Source: an archaeon
GTDB taxonomy: Archaea; Asgardarchaeota; Hermodarchaeia; Hermodarchaeales; Hermodarchaeaceae
Length of the DNA: 12,766 bases
NCBI GenBank assembly: GCA_016550425.1
Contig: JABXGS010000217.1
Coordinates: 1 to 12,766, forward strand
Direction of reading: 5' to 3'
Shown: in pieces, positions 6,907 to 12,766 of the stretch
Position numbering within the stretch: position 1 is the first letter of the stretch
Layout: every line of letters starts with the position of its first letter
Program-made: the position numbers and the translations under genes
The notes under the pieces: generated by a model
Databases searched by the model: none
What the model was told of the DNA's origin: nothing
The model's input: only the letters and a program-made list of their open reading frames with translations

Positions 6907-7629
6907 ATGACACGTGTTGTGATGCTGGAAATTGGTGGATTAGGATTTGTACGCTCTATCCGACCAGGGGGACGCAAGCTGCGAGGAGATGTGTGCGTCG
7001 CCGTAGTCGATGAACAAAATAAAGCCTTGTGGTTTTGGATGGGTAGTGGAATTCAATACGATAAACGGCGTACAGCCAAAGCGAAAGCTGAGAAAATCGC
7101 TTCGGAAGGGCATCGTATTGGGGATGAAGTTTTAGGTCGCGGATTTTCACTTGTCGTCATCGATCAAGATGCAATGGAAGACCCAACCACATCTAATAAT
7201 TATTCAACCCTTATCGCCTTGTTAGAATCACCTATGGAAGTGCAGTCGATAGCAAATCCGAAAGGCACACTGATTATAGGACACCTTCAAGGAGGTGCGC
7301 CAACAGCCCCAGTGGTCACAGGTGCTCCAACGCCCACAGAAGAAGTATCGGTACAACCTACTGTCGCTACCCCTACTCCTGCCGCTCCAAGGAAAGTCAC
7401 AAAACTAGATTTGGAAGCTGCCTTGATGGCCATCATTCGGGTTCATAAGCAAGTGCACATTGAATACAAGGGTAAAGGGGATTCTGAGGAAGTAATTATT
7501 GAAAGCGTCGATGGACTTAGCCACAAAATGAAACGGTCTAAAGGCCGATTATCCTTCAAATGGGATCCCAAGACACCAAAAGAACTCAAAGAGCTCGTTG
7601 CTCACGAACTTAAATCCCTGGCTGGATAA
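6907..7629 (+). CDS. Gelsolin-like domain protein 2
   Basis: This 240-residue protein has the same layout as its upstream neighbour. The N-terminal gelsolin-like domain (1-110) has a core strand VCVAVVDEQ (29-37), ALWFWMGSG (40-48), KRRTAKAKAEKIASEGH (53-69), strand SLVVIDQD (81-88) and AMEDPT (89-94). A Pro/Thr/Ala linker covers about 128-163. A C-terminal domain (164-240) runs from a helix (DLEAALMAIIRV), through strands rich in charged residues (YKGKGDSEEVIIES), to a final helix KELKELVAHELKSL. It has no membrane segment or signal peptide. It has its own leader with GGAGTG and is followed 26 bases later by a membrane protein gene, suggesting an operon. The gelsolin-like assignment rests on the W-W-G/R/A pattern and the match to the two paralogues; actin binding is inferred. 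Confidence 0.75.
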   Translation: MTRVVMLEIGGLGFVRSIRPGGRKLRGDVCVAVVDEQNKALWFWMGSGIQYDKRRTAKAKAEKIASEGHRIGDEVLGRGFSLVVIDQDAMEDPTTSNNYSTLIALLESPMEVQSIANPKGTLIIGHLQGGAPTAPVVTGAPTPTEEVSVQPTVATPTPAAPRKVTKLDLEAALMAIIRVHKQVHIEYKGKGDSEEVIIESVDGLSHKMKRSKGRLSFKWDPKTPKELKELVAHELKSLAG

Positions 7630-7655
7630 TCCAACGATGATTCTAGGCTAAAAAA

Positions 7656-8285
7656 ATGAGTGTTTTTCTTTTTGCCTTAGTGCTAGTTGGGTCCTATGCC
7701 GTCATAGGCGCTGGCATTAAACTCATAGATTCTGTGGCTGACACAGCTGCTCTACCTTCATTTCGTCCCCTTCATATCTGGGTTGTTACTATTGGGCTAG
7801 CCTGTCTTGTAAATTTACTAGTGTTGTTTGATATCTACTCAGCTGTTCTCGTGTTAGCTCTTGTAGTGGGATTGATTATCGCTCGGAAAGTTGACAATAT
7901 ATACTTCATTACTCTCGCAGTGTTTGTTTTTCCCATCAGCGTGTTCCGGATTTTAGAACCGGCTATTTTCCTGCTCATCCTTCCTACTTTGGTCTTGGTC
8001 ATTGTTACTTCAGCGCTGGATGAATTGCTGCACTCAAGGTCCTCCAAGTTCCAGAACAAATTGTTTTACTATATATTCGCTCATCGTCCAATACTGAAAA
8101 TCACCGTATTACTTCTCCCTTTCTTCGGTTGGTTAACGATCTTTCATACTGCTGCGTTTTGGGCTTTTGATATTGCCTATGATTTGGTGGCATACTATTT
8201 CAGCGCCTTTCACGCGCCTCCAGCCAAGGTGCCTTCCGATAATACTCTGGAATTAAGCCTCCTGAGCCTTTTTGGAAAGGTTTAA
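7656..8285 (+). CDS. Multi-pass membrane protein, function unknown
   Basis: A 209-residue very hydrophobic protein. Probable membrane helices lie near residues 3-22, 40-58, 60-77, 82-100, 102-120 and 145-170, possibly with a further amphipathic one to 182. Recognisable polar positions are GIKLIDS (20-26), ALDELLHSRSSK (120-131) between helices, HRPILKI (143-149) and the final FDIAYDLVAYYF (171-182). This pattern (loop with LDE, then RP-LK before a helix, then FD-YDL at the end) reminds me of a conserved archaeal integral membrane family without known function, but I cannot name it. The start ATG lies 26 bases after the gelsolin-like protein 2 stop; no strong Shine-Dalgarno is visible, so coupling to the upstream gene is likely. 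It could anchor or recruit the gelsolin-like protein to the membrane; that is inference from gene order only. Confidence 0.8.
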   Translation: MSVFLFALVLVGSYAVIGAGIKLIDSVADTAALPSFRPLHIWVVTIGLACLVNLLVLFDIYSAVLVLALVVGLIIARKVDNIYFITLAVFVFPISVFRILEPAIFLLILPTLVLVIVTSALDELLHSRSSKFQNKLFYYIFAHRPILKITVLLLPFFGWLTIFHTAAFWAFDIAYDLVAYYFSAFHAPPAKVPSDNTLELSLLSLFGKV

Positions 8286-8315
8286 GTCGGCTCGGATGCC
8301 AAGAAAAGACATACT

Positions 8316-8320
8316 GGTGA
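8316..8320 (+). promoter_or_regulatory. Shine-Dalgarno GGTGA for the 80-residue gene
   Basis: GGTGA, followed by GG, is 9 bases before ATG 8330 and supports this small ORF as a real gene. Confidence 0.6.
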
Positions 8321-8329
8321 GGCTATCCG

Positions 8330-8572
8330 ATGAAAGCAAATATCTCCCTATCCTATCGAGGTTCGACACGTGAAGAAAACGCAACGAAAACAGGATGGAT
8401 TAATCTTCTCCTCAACCAACATGGACGGATTATTAGCAAACTACCTCTAGGAGACGGGCGGTTCAATTTTGTCATCGAACTCGATGATTTGGAACGTTTC
8501 ACTCAGTCGCTCTTTGAGTTCACCCGCCAAAATCCATGGCTTCGAGTAGAAAAAGTTTCAACCCACGCGTAG
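8330..8572 (+). CDS. Small protein of 80 residues, unrecognised
   Basis: I do not recognise this protein. It has no cysteine, signal peptide or membrane helix. The sequence suggests strand (KANISLSY, 2-9), helix (about 14-30), two strands (RIISKLPL 33-40 and FNFVIEL 45-51) and helix (DDLERFTQSLFEFTRQ, 52-67), then a short tail. This beta-alpha-beta-beta-alpha order with an acidic residue pair before the last helix resembles small KEOPS Pcc1-like proteins, but diagnostic residues are not evident, so that is only a thought. It has a good Shine-Dalgarno site, lies 44 bases after the membrane protein gene on the same strand, and is followed by a T-run, so it is probably the last gene of the plus-strand run. 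Confidence 0.7.
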   Translation: MKANISLSYRGSTREENATKTGWINLLLNQHGRIISKLPLGDGRFNFVIELDDLERFTQSLFEFTRQNPWLRVEKVSTHA

Positions 8573-8584
8573 GGTTCCAATCTC

Positions 8585-8591
8585 TTTTTTT
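8585..8591 (+). terminator. Oligo-T terminator of plus-strand run
   Basis: Seven consecutive T residues in the short convergent gap after the 80-residue gene fit an archaeal U-tract terminator. The run reaches the stop codon region of the opposite gene. Confidence 0.55.
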
Positions 8592-9996
8592 ATCCGAGAA
8601 TAAATCGTTGGCCTATTCGGGGAGCTATTGCGGGGACTCCTAAAAGACGTCGCGCCGTATTTGCTAGACTTTTGCATGCCTGTGAGCTTCCATGAACGCA
8701 GAAAACGGATTGGGGCGGATGTTGTCGAAGCATTGTCAGAAACGCCTTTAATTCAGTCTTATCTGCATGGGCAGAAAATCCATATAATCGCTCAAGCTGG
8801 GCCCTAACTCGTTTCCTTTTTCCATAGATTGTGACAGAGTGAGCTCCATGGACAATTCGATGACCGAGAGTTCCTGGAGCTTGAAATCCAATTATCATGA
8901 TATGGGTATTTTTATCTTCAATGCGCCGATAGAGATGTCTCAGAATGCGACCACCATTCATCATGCCTGAACCCGCGATAATCATAATTGGACCTTGCTG
9001 CTGGCTTAAATTATCACTATCATATTGGCGTTCGACATACTGCAAACCCTTGAAATCAAGAGGGGCATCACCCGATTCGATTAGATCCCAGGTTTCTTCG
9101 TCAAAGCATTCGCGGTGTCTTCTGAATATCTCTGTTGCCTTGATAGCTAGCGGGGAATCTATTGCAACAGGAATGACAGGAATCCTCGCGTTTTCAACGA
9201 GGAGATTGAGTGCATAAATTAAGGCCTGAGTCCGACCGATAGCAAAGGCTGGAACCAGTATATGGCTTCGATGCCGATAGGCTTTGATGATGATTCGTTC
9301 AAACCTTTTGATAGTCTTTGATAAGTGTTCATGGGTGCGATTCGCATAAGTGGATTCACAGAGCAAATACCGGGCTGAACTAGGAAAATCAGGATCCCGA
9401 ATGATAGGCGCACTCTTCCGCCCAACATCACCTGAGCCAACTAGATGAATCACTTTATCTCGTTCTTCAATCCATAGTTCAACAATAGCTGATCCCAGGA
9501 TATGACCTGCATCGCGAAATTGGAGTGTGATATTGCCAGGGATGCTTTTCTTTACTCCGTATTTCATTACACGGAATAGCTTGATCACGTTTTCAGCATC
9601 ATGAGTGGTAAACAATGGTTGAAAATCATAGTCTTGATGTATCTGCGATGACTTTCGACGGCTTTCTGCTCGTGCTGCGTCTTCTTCTTCACATTCTGCA
9701 ACATCTCTTAGTAAAAGTGCGCAAAGTTCTGCGGTAGCAGAGGTAACGTAGATTGGTCCACGAAAACCAGATTGCATCAAAATGGGCAGACGCCCACAAT
9801 GGTCTAAATGCGCATGCGATAATACCACAAAATTAATTTTCGATGCATCGAATCTAAAAGCGGAATTCCGTTTTACCTTCTCTGCAGCATTTCCTTGAAA
9901 CAGCCCACAATCAATAAGAAACGATACTGATTGTGTTTTTACCTGAAATAAACTTCCTGTGACAGTCTGTCCTGCACCGTGAATGGTTAGTTCCAA
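8590..9996 (-). CDS. Metallo-beta-lactamase/beta-CASP RNase (COG1236, CPSF-like)
   Basis: This 468-residue beta-CASP family metallo-beta-lactamase is expected to cut RNA with two Zn ions. Motifs in order: GAGQTVTGS (7-15), the metal-binding HAHLDH (61-66), DAGHILGS (162-169, His165), GSGDVG (187-192, Asp190), the beta-CASP motif A ESTY (214-217, Glu214), PAFAIGRTQ (249-257), GSGMMNGGR (342-350), GFSAHAD (406-412, His410) and VHG (434-436). The protein begins directly with the lactamase fold and has no KH domain, so it is not the aCPSF1/FttA termination factor. It resembles the bacterial-type single-unit CPSF-like RNases (TTHA0252 type) and shorter archaeal relatives. The start is TTG (9996-9994) with AGGAG 9 bases upstream. 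It follows the third gelsolin-like gene by 39 bases and is probably the last gene of the HMG-CoA reductase operon. RNA target unknown. Confidence 0.9.
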   Translation of the reverse strand: MELTIHGAGQTVTGSLFQVKTQSVSFLIDCGLFQGNAAEKVKRNSAFRFDASKINFVVLSHAHLDHCGRLPILMQSGFRGPIYVTSATAELCALLLRDVAECEEEDAARAESRRKSSQIHQDYDFQPLFTTHDAENVIKLFRVMKYGVKKSIPGNITLQFRDAGHILGSAIVELWIEERDKVIHLVGSGDVGRKSAPIIRDPDFPSSARYLLCESTYANRTHEHLSKTIKRFERIIIKAYRHRSHILVPAFAIGRTQALIYALNLLVENARIPVIPVAIDSPLAIKATEIFRRHRECFDEETWDLIESGDAPLDFKGLQYVERQYDSDNLSQQQGPIMIIAGSGMMNGGRILRHLYRRIEDKNTHIMIIGFQAPGTLGHRIVHGAHSVTIYGKRKRVRAQLERLYGFSAHADKTELKAFLTMLRQHPPQSVFCVHGSSQACKSLANTARRLLGVPAIAPRIGQRFILG

Positions 9997-10005
9997 TGCC
10001 TAAGG

Positions 10006-10010
10006 CTCCT
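10006..10010 (-). promoter_or_regulatory. Shine-Dalgarno AGGAG deciding a TTG start
   Basis: On the minus strand AGGAG lies 9 bases before TTG 9996-9994, where the conserved N-terminus of the nuclease fold begins. There is no ATG at the N-terminus. Confidence 0.6.
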
Positions 10011-10035
10011 ATGGCTGAGATAACAAATGTGAAGA

Positions 10036-10962
10036 CTAGCTGAACAGTTCGAAATCAGAGGATCCGCCTTTCTCCTCCTCTCTTTCTGGTGCCTCCTCTT
10101 CATTCTCTTCAAGCGTCGCTTCGTCCTCTTCATTCTGAGGATTCTGAGTTATCTGCGATAATTGTTCACGCATTGATTCAACCACTGAAACCGGCTTAGA
10201 ATCCTCAGAGGGCGCTGATTCTGAGATGGGTCCCGGTGAAGTGACTATCAATTGTCCCTCTGCTGTCAATTGAGGTTGTTGGCCAAAACAACGTACAAAT
10301 GCATTGATGTCTTCCTGTGCAGCGGCTCGAATTTCTGAGAAAAGTATTGCTTCGCCTTGACAGAAGAATCGTAATTGTAATCGCAGAACAGAAACCTGAA
10401 ATTCATTGGGACCAACCGGGATCATATTCGCTTGTCCATAACAATCAGCAACCGCAAAAAGAACCTTTGAGGCAAGTTGTTCCTCATATGTCAAAATTCG
10501 TCGCCGAATCGGAGTGGCTTTACGGACTGGTTCAGGAACAATAGTCTGCTCAATGACCTCAACCTTTTCCTGAAAAGTTTCTTCAAAGGTGGAAATTGGT
10601 GCTTCCTCATCAATGACCACAAGAAAATCTGAGGTCTTTTGATGCGTTTCGAGAAGTTTCTGTAATAGTGAGGTCTTTGGATTCTGTAAATCACCAGGCA
10701 CCTCAATGAAAGTTGTGCATTTGGTGCCATAATGAATTTCGTCTACATGTGTTCCATTTTTCATAATAAAGCGCGCCTGCCGAAGGGCGGTTGTTCGTTG
10801 GAGCATCGAGGTTCCTCGTCCTAACCACACCCATACGATACCTTCAGCCTCATCAACGATGAGGATGGCACGACCATCAACAAGATGTTTTGGATTCCAA
10901 TGCAGGGGTTGCATTTCGCCCCCTTCACCAAGGATTTCAATCATCCCAAGGTATTGCTTCAT
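10036..10962 (-). CDS. Gelsolin-like domain protein 3 with acidic C-terminal tail
   Basis: This 308-residue protein repeats the architecture of the two plus-strand paralogues. The gelsolin-like domain (1-115) contains AILIVDEAEG (32-41), IVWVWLGRGTS (42-52), QRTTALRQARFIMKNG (55-70), TTFIEVPG (83-90) and DLQNPK (91-96). A charged linker (about 116-160) replaces the Pro/Thr one. A C-terminal alpha/beta domain (161-235) follows, with strands FQVSVLRLQLRFF (188-200) and EAILFSEI (204-211) and helix EDINAFVRCF (217-226). Residues 236-308 are predicted disordered, with a strongly acidic run (about 277-298, Glu-rich) ending SSDFELFS. ATG 10962 has GGTGAT 7 bases upstream, inside a 42-codon ORF that overlaps this gene by 26 bases. 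It lies between HMG-CoA reductase and the beta-CASP nuclease in one apparent operon. Actin binding is inferred from fold only. Confidence 0.75.
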   Translation of the reverse strand: MKQYLGMIEILGEGGEMQPLHWNPKHLVDGRAILIVDEAEGIVWVWLGRGTSMLQRTTALRQARFIMKNGTHVDEIHYGTKCTTFIEVPGDLQNPKTSLLQKLLETHQKTSDFLVVIDEEAPISTFEETFQEKVEVIEQTIVPEPVRKATPIRRRILTYEEQLASKVLFAVADCYGQANMIPVGPNEFQVSVLRLQLRFFCQGEAILFSEIRAAAQEDINAFVRCFGQQPQLTAEGQLIVTSPGPISESAPSEDSKPVSVVESMREQLSQITQNPQNEEDEATLEENEEEAPEREEEKGGSSDFELFS

Positions 10963-11065
10963 TTAGCACATCACCGCAAGAGCCTGTGTCACCCTTGTGC
11001 AGCCACACATCGGGTGTTTCAACTAAATATGAAGTAATGAGGTCTATAAGAAATTGTTGTGTCAT
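10937..11065 (-). CDS. Small 42-residue ORF coupled to HMG-CoA reductase and gelsolin-like gene
   Basis: An ATG at 11065 overlaps the HMG-CoA reductase stop in an ATGA arrangement. The frame runs 42 codons to TGA at 10939-10937, 26 bases into the next gene. The product starts MTQQFLIDLITSYLVETPD and ends NEAIPWDD. It has a plausible amphipathic helix (2-15), one Cys and an acidic end, with no known motif. The region 10963-11061 would otherwise be empty in an otherwise tight operon, and the Shine-Dalgarno GGTGAT of the gelsolin-like gene lies inside this ORF. Both overlaps are typical of translational coupling. It may be a real small protein or only a coupling leader peptide. Confidence 0.5.
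   Translation of the reverse strand: MTQQFLIDLITSYLVETPDVWLHKGDTGSCGDVLNEAIPWDD
10970..10975 (-). promoter_or_regulatory. Shine-Dalgarno GGTGAT for third gelsolin-like gene
   Basis: GGTGAT on the minus strand, 7 bases before ATG 10962, within the 42-codon ORF. Confidence 0.65.
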
Positions 11066-12351
11066 GGCTTTTTCTTTCGAAGCTCAGCGAGGATTTCTTC
11101 TGCTTGATCATATCGAACCCGTTTTTCCGCAATCATCTTTTTAGCAACCTGGTCTACTTCATCTCTCGATGCCCCTGCTGCTACAGCAAGGTTCCGTGCG
11201 TGAAGCTTCATATGACCTGTTTGAATCCCTTCCTGACTTAGAGCGCGTAAAGCTGCAAGGTTTTGTGCTAGACCTACACTGACAATGATTTGAGCAAGTT
11301 CTGTAGCAGTTTTGACACCCAAGATTTTCACACATAATCGCGCGACAGGATGGGTTCGTGTTGCTCCTCCAACTAGTCCCACAGCCATGGGGAGTTCAAT
11401 CGTACCTCGGAGATCTCCCTCTGCTGTTTCTTCATACTGCGTAAGGGATTGATATCCACCACTTTGCGTAGCAGCGTAGGTGTGAGCGCCTGCTTCCACT
11501 GCGCGAAAATCTTGTCCAGTAGCTAACAGTACTGCATCGATACCATTCATTATCCCCTTATTATGCGTTGCACAACGATACGGGTCTGCCTGGGCGAAAG
11601 CATAGGCTTTCAAAATTCCTTCCACAACCTTTGGCCCTCCAAGTGCCTTTGCAGGAAAGATTGCTTCTGCGCGCGCTAATCGATGCACTGCGAGATTCGA
11701 AAGTATTCGTAAATACACTTTCCCTTTGGTAAAATCCTCGATTAAGGGTGCAAGGGCTTCACACATTGTGTTGACCGCATTTGCGCCCATTGCATCACGG
11801 GCATCGACTAAAAGATGAACAACCAACATGGGCCCCATTATCGTATCGATCTTTCGAACTTGAAGGTCACGGGCTCCTCCTCCAAATTTGACGAGAACAG
11901 GGTCTTGGGCATTTGCAACCTTGAGTAAATTTACTCTCTGGTGAATCAAAGATTCAAGGGCCTTTTCTAAATCAGGAATATCAGCAACCTGAATTTGCCC
12001 AATCATTACGGGATCGGTTGCTGTGGCTATGAAGCCTCCTGTTTCACGAGCCATACGGGCAGCATTAGAAGCTGCTGCTACCACTGAAGGTTCCTCAAGG
12101 ACCATTGGAATGAGATAGTCCTCCCCGTTTATTTTGAAATTTGTTGCAATGCCTAAGGGAAAACCGTAAGACCCTACAACATTCTCTATCATCCGATTCG
12201 CAGTGGCTGGATCTAACGCCCCGAAGGCTTCTAAGATGGAAACCTCCTCATCTGAAAGGTTAGCAAAAGCGCGCAGTTTCTCAACCCGCTCACGAATTGA
12301 TAGACGGTAAAATCCACTAATGGCTGATGTCTTTTTCGACACGCTGTTCAC
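11062..12351 (-). CDS. mvaA: Hydroxymethylglutaryl-CoA reductase, class II
   Basis: This 429-residue HMG-CoA reductase interconverts HMG-CoA and mevalonate, the committed step of isoprenoid (ether lipid) synthesis. It aligns along its whole length with the class II enzyme of Pseudomonas mevalonii (about 428 residues) as I recall that sequence. Shared landmarks are IENVVGSYGFP (55-65), VLEEPSVVAAAS (84-95, catalytic Glu87), DARDAMGANAVNTM (183-196), HNKGIMNGID (263-272, catalytic Lys265), ATGQDFRAVEAGAH (277-290, catalytic Asp281), GLVGGATRTHP (325-335) and GHMKLHARN (379-387, catalytic His380). It lacks the membrane domain of eukaryotic enzymes and is soluble. Whether it uses NADH or NADPH cannot be decided. 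The start is GTG 12351; no ATG lies upstream in frame. Its stop overlaps the following 42-codon ORF. Most archaea have class I enzymes, so class II suggests acquisition from bacteria. Confidence 0.95.
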   Translation of the reverse strand: MNSVSKKTSAISGFYRLSIRERVEKLRAFANLSDEEVSILEAFGALDPATANRMIENVVGSYGFPLGIATNFKINGEDYLIPMVLEEPSVVAAASNAARMARETGGFIATATDPVMIGQIQVADIPDLEKALESLIHQRVNLLKVANAQDPVLVKFGGGARDLQVRKIDTIMGPMLVVHLLVDARDAMGANAVNTMCEALAPLIEDFTKGKVYLRILSNLAVHRLARAEAIFPAKALGGPKVVEGILKAYAFAQADPYRCATHNKGIMNGIDAVLLATGQDFRAVEAGAHTYAATQSGGYQSLTQYEETAEGDLRGTIELPMAVGLVGGATRTHPVARLCVKILGVKTATELAQIIVSVGLAQNLAALRALSQEGIQTGHMKLHARNLAVAAGASRDEVDQVAKKMIAEKRVRYDQAEEILAELRKKKP

Positions 12352-12377
12352 TTCATCGTGTCTCTCTCATCAGTTCA

Positions 12378-12386
12378 CTTATCAAA
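12378..12386 (-). promoter_or_regulatory. Possible TATA box of the HMG-CoA reductase operon
   Basis: Minus strand TTTGATAAG preceded by GAAAG lies about 30 bases before the GTG start, in the 94-base gap after the V4R gene. Weak resemblance to a BRE/TATA element. Confidence 0.25.
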
Positions 12387-12445
12387 CTTTCTTCCCAATT
12401 TCAAAATCGAGTGCTATGACAGAATTCAGGTAGGTAAATAATACT

Positions 12446-12766
12446 CTACTTCTCTCGAAGCTCCCAAACACAGGCGTCGTCTCCCCACGTTCGGCATTGC
12501 ACTTCTTCACATTCGCTACTAAAGCCACGCAGGGTCAGAACGTGTTGAAAGACACCACTGAGAATGTTACAATATTTGAGGCCACGAAATTCATCAGACA
12601 TGCGGATATTTTGACAAATTGGGCAGTCTTCAAAAACATAGACGATTTTTCTTTCTGCCTTATCGTAGTAGGCATTGTCAAAGGCTCTACCAAGCATAAC
12701 CCTGGTAGCTAAGGTGAATGTTTCAAGAAATCCATCAAAGGTGGTCGCGTGTTGTCCAATTGTATC
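12446..12766 (-). CDS. V4R-domain protein, C-terminal part (5' end outside window)
   Basis: The frame is open to the window edge, and 106 C-terminal residues are visible. They resemble the end of a V4R (4-vinyl reductase/hydrocarbon-binding) domain: a small-molecule-binding fold found in archaeal regulators and sensors. The signature is GFSSECEEVQCRTWGDDACVWEL (visible 81-103), matching the family ending in which a Cys-containing strand is followed by a GD-x-C motif. Further cysteines are CPIC (48-51) and C66, giving six in all, suggestive of metal binding. Methionine 24 (12697) could be mistaken for a start, but coding sequence with the same character continues upstream of it. It lies 94 bases upstream of HMG-CoA reductase on the same strand. 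Ligand and any N-terminal DNA-binding domain cannot be seen. Confidence 0.75.
   Translation of the reverse strand, partial: DTIGQHATTFDGFLETFTLATRVMLGRAFDNAYYDKAERKIVYVFEDCPICQNIRMSDEFRGLKYCNILSGVFQHVLTLRGFSSECEEVQCRTWGDDACVWELREK

Noticed and set aside
8330..8572. Assignment of the 80-residue protein as KEOPS subunit Pcc1
   Set aside because: Only length and predicted strand/helix order agree; no diagnostic residues, so left as unknown.
8590..9996. Identification of the nuclease as the archaeal termination factor aCPSF1/FttA
   Set aside because: The protein starts at the lactamase fold and lacks the N-terminal KH domains of that factor.
10890..11241. Two overlapping plus-strand open frames near the HMG-CoA reductase 3' end
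   Set aside because: Antisense to HMG-CoA reductase, the 42-codon ORF and the gelsolin-like gene start; no motif or start signal.
1..12766. CRISPR, tRNA, rRNA, insertion sequence or phage content
   Set aside because: No regularly spaced repeats, no recognisable tRNA or rRNA segments, and no transposase, integrase or phage structural protein were seen on either strand.

Overview
The window looks like chromosomal DNA of an Asgard archaeon. The evidence is the combination of a Ras/Rab-type small GTPase, three separate gelsolin-like proteins and archaeal housekeeping genes: a COG1340 coiled-coil protein, a prenyl synthase, agmatinase and a V4R protein. Start sites carry archaeal Shine-Dalgarno cores (GGTGA/GAGGTG type), and TTG or GTG starts are frequent. 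By eye the GC content is intermediate (mid-40s percent), which would suit a Thorarchaeota-like lineage better than an AT-rich one, but the exact lineage is a guess. I saw no rRNA, tRNA, CRISPR array, insertion sequence or phage gene. No gene-free stretch exceeds about 215 bases; the largest is 6694-6906.

Layout. (1) 1-2538, plus strand: the 3' end of a small GTPase, a DUF885-type putative zinc metallopeptidase coupled to it, and an agmatinase. (2) 2650-3663, plus strand: a divergent trans-prenyl diphosphate synthase with a TTG start. It converges on (3) 3681-4586, minus strand: a COG1340 archaeal coiled-coil protein. (4) A short divergent promoter region holds a perfect palindrome (4612-4632), followed by an M24 (Xaa-Pro type) peptidase on the plus strand (4696-5844). 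(5) 5902-8572, plus strand: two gelsolin-like proteins, a multi-pass membrane protein and an 80-residue unknown protein. (6) 12351-8590, minus strand: a tightly packed run of class II HMG-CoA reductase, an unlisted 42-residue ORF, a third gelsolin-like protein with an acidic tail, and a metallo-beta-lactamase/beta-CASP nuclease. The last gene meets region 5 tail to tail over 17 bases at a T-run. (7) The right edge holds the 3' part of a V4R-domain gene on the minus strand.

How the genes may fit together. Two enzymes belong to isoprenoid lipid synthesis: HMG-CoA reductase makes mevalonate and the prenyl synthase makes C15/C20 precursors for ether lipids. Agmatinase makes putrescine. The most unusual content is the set of three gelsolin-like paralogues within about 5 kb. 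All share the order gelsolin-like domain, low-complexity linker, small C-terminal alpha/beta domain. One is placed with a membrane protein and one is in an apparent operon with HMG-CoA reductase and an RNA-processing-type nuclease. A link between these actin-regulator-like folds and the membrane or RNA is an inference from gene order only.
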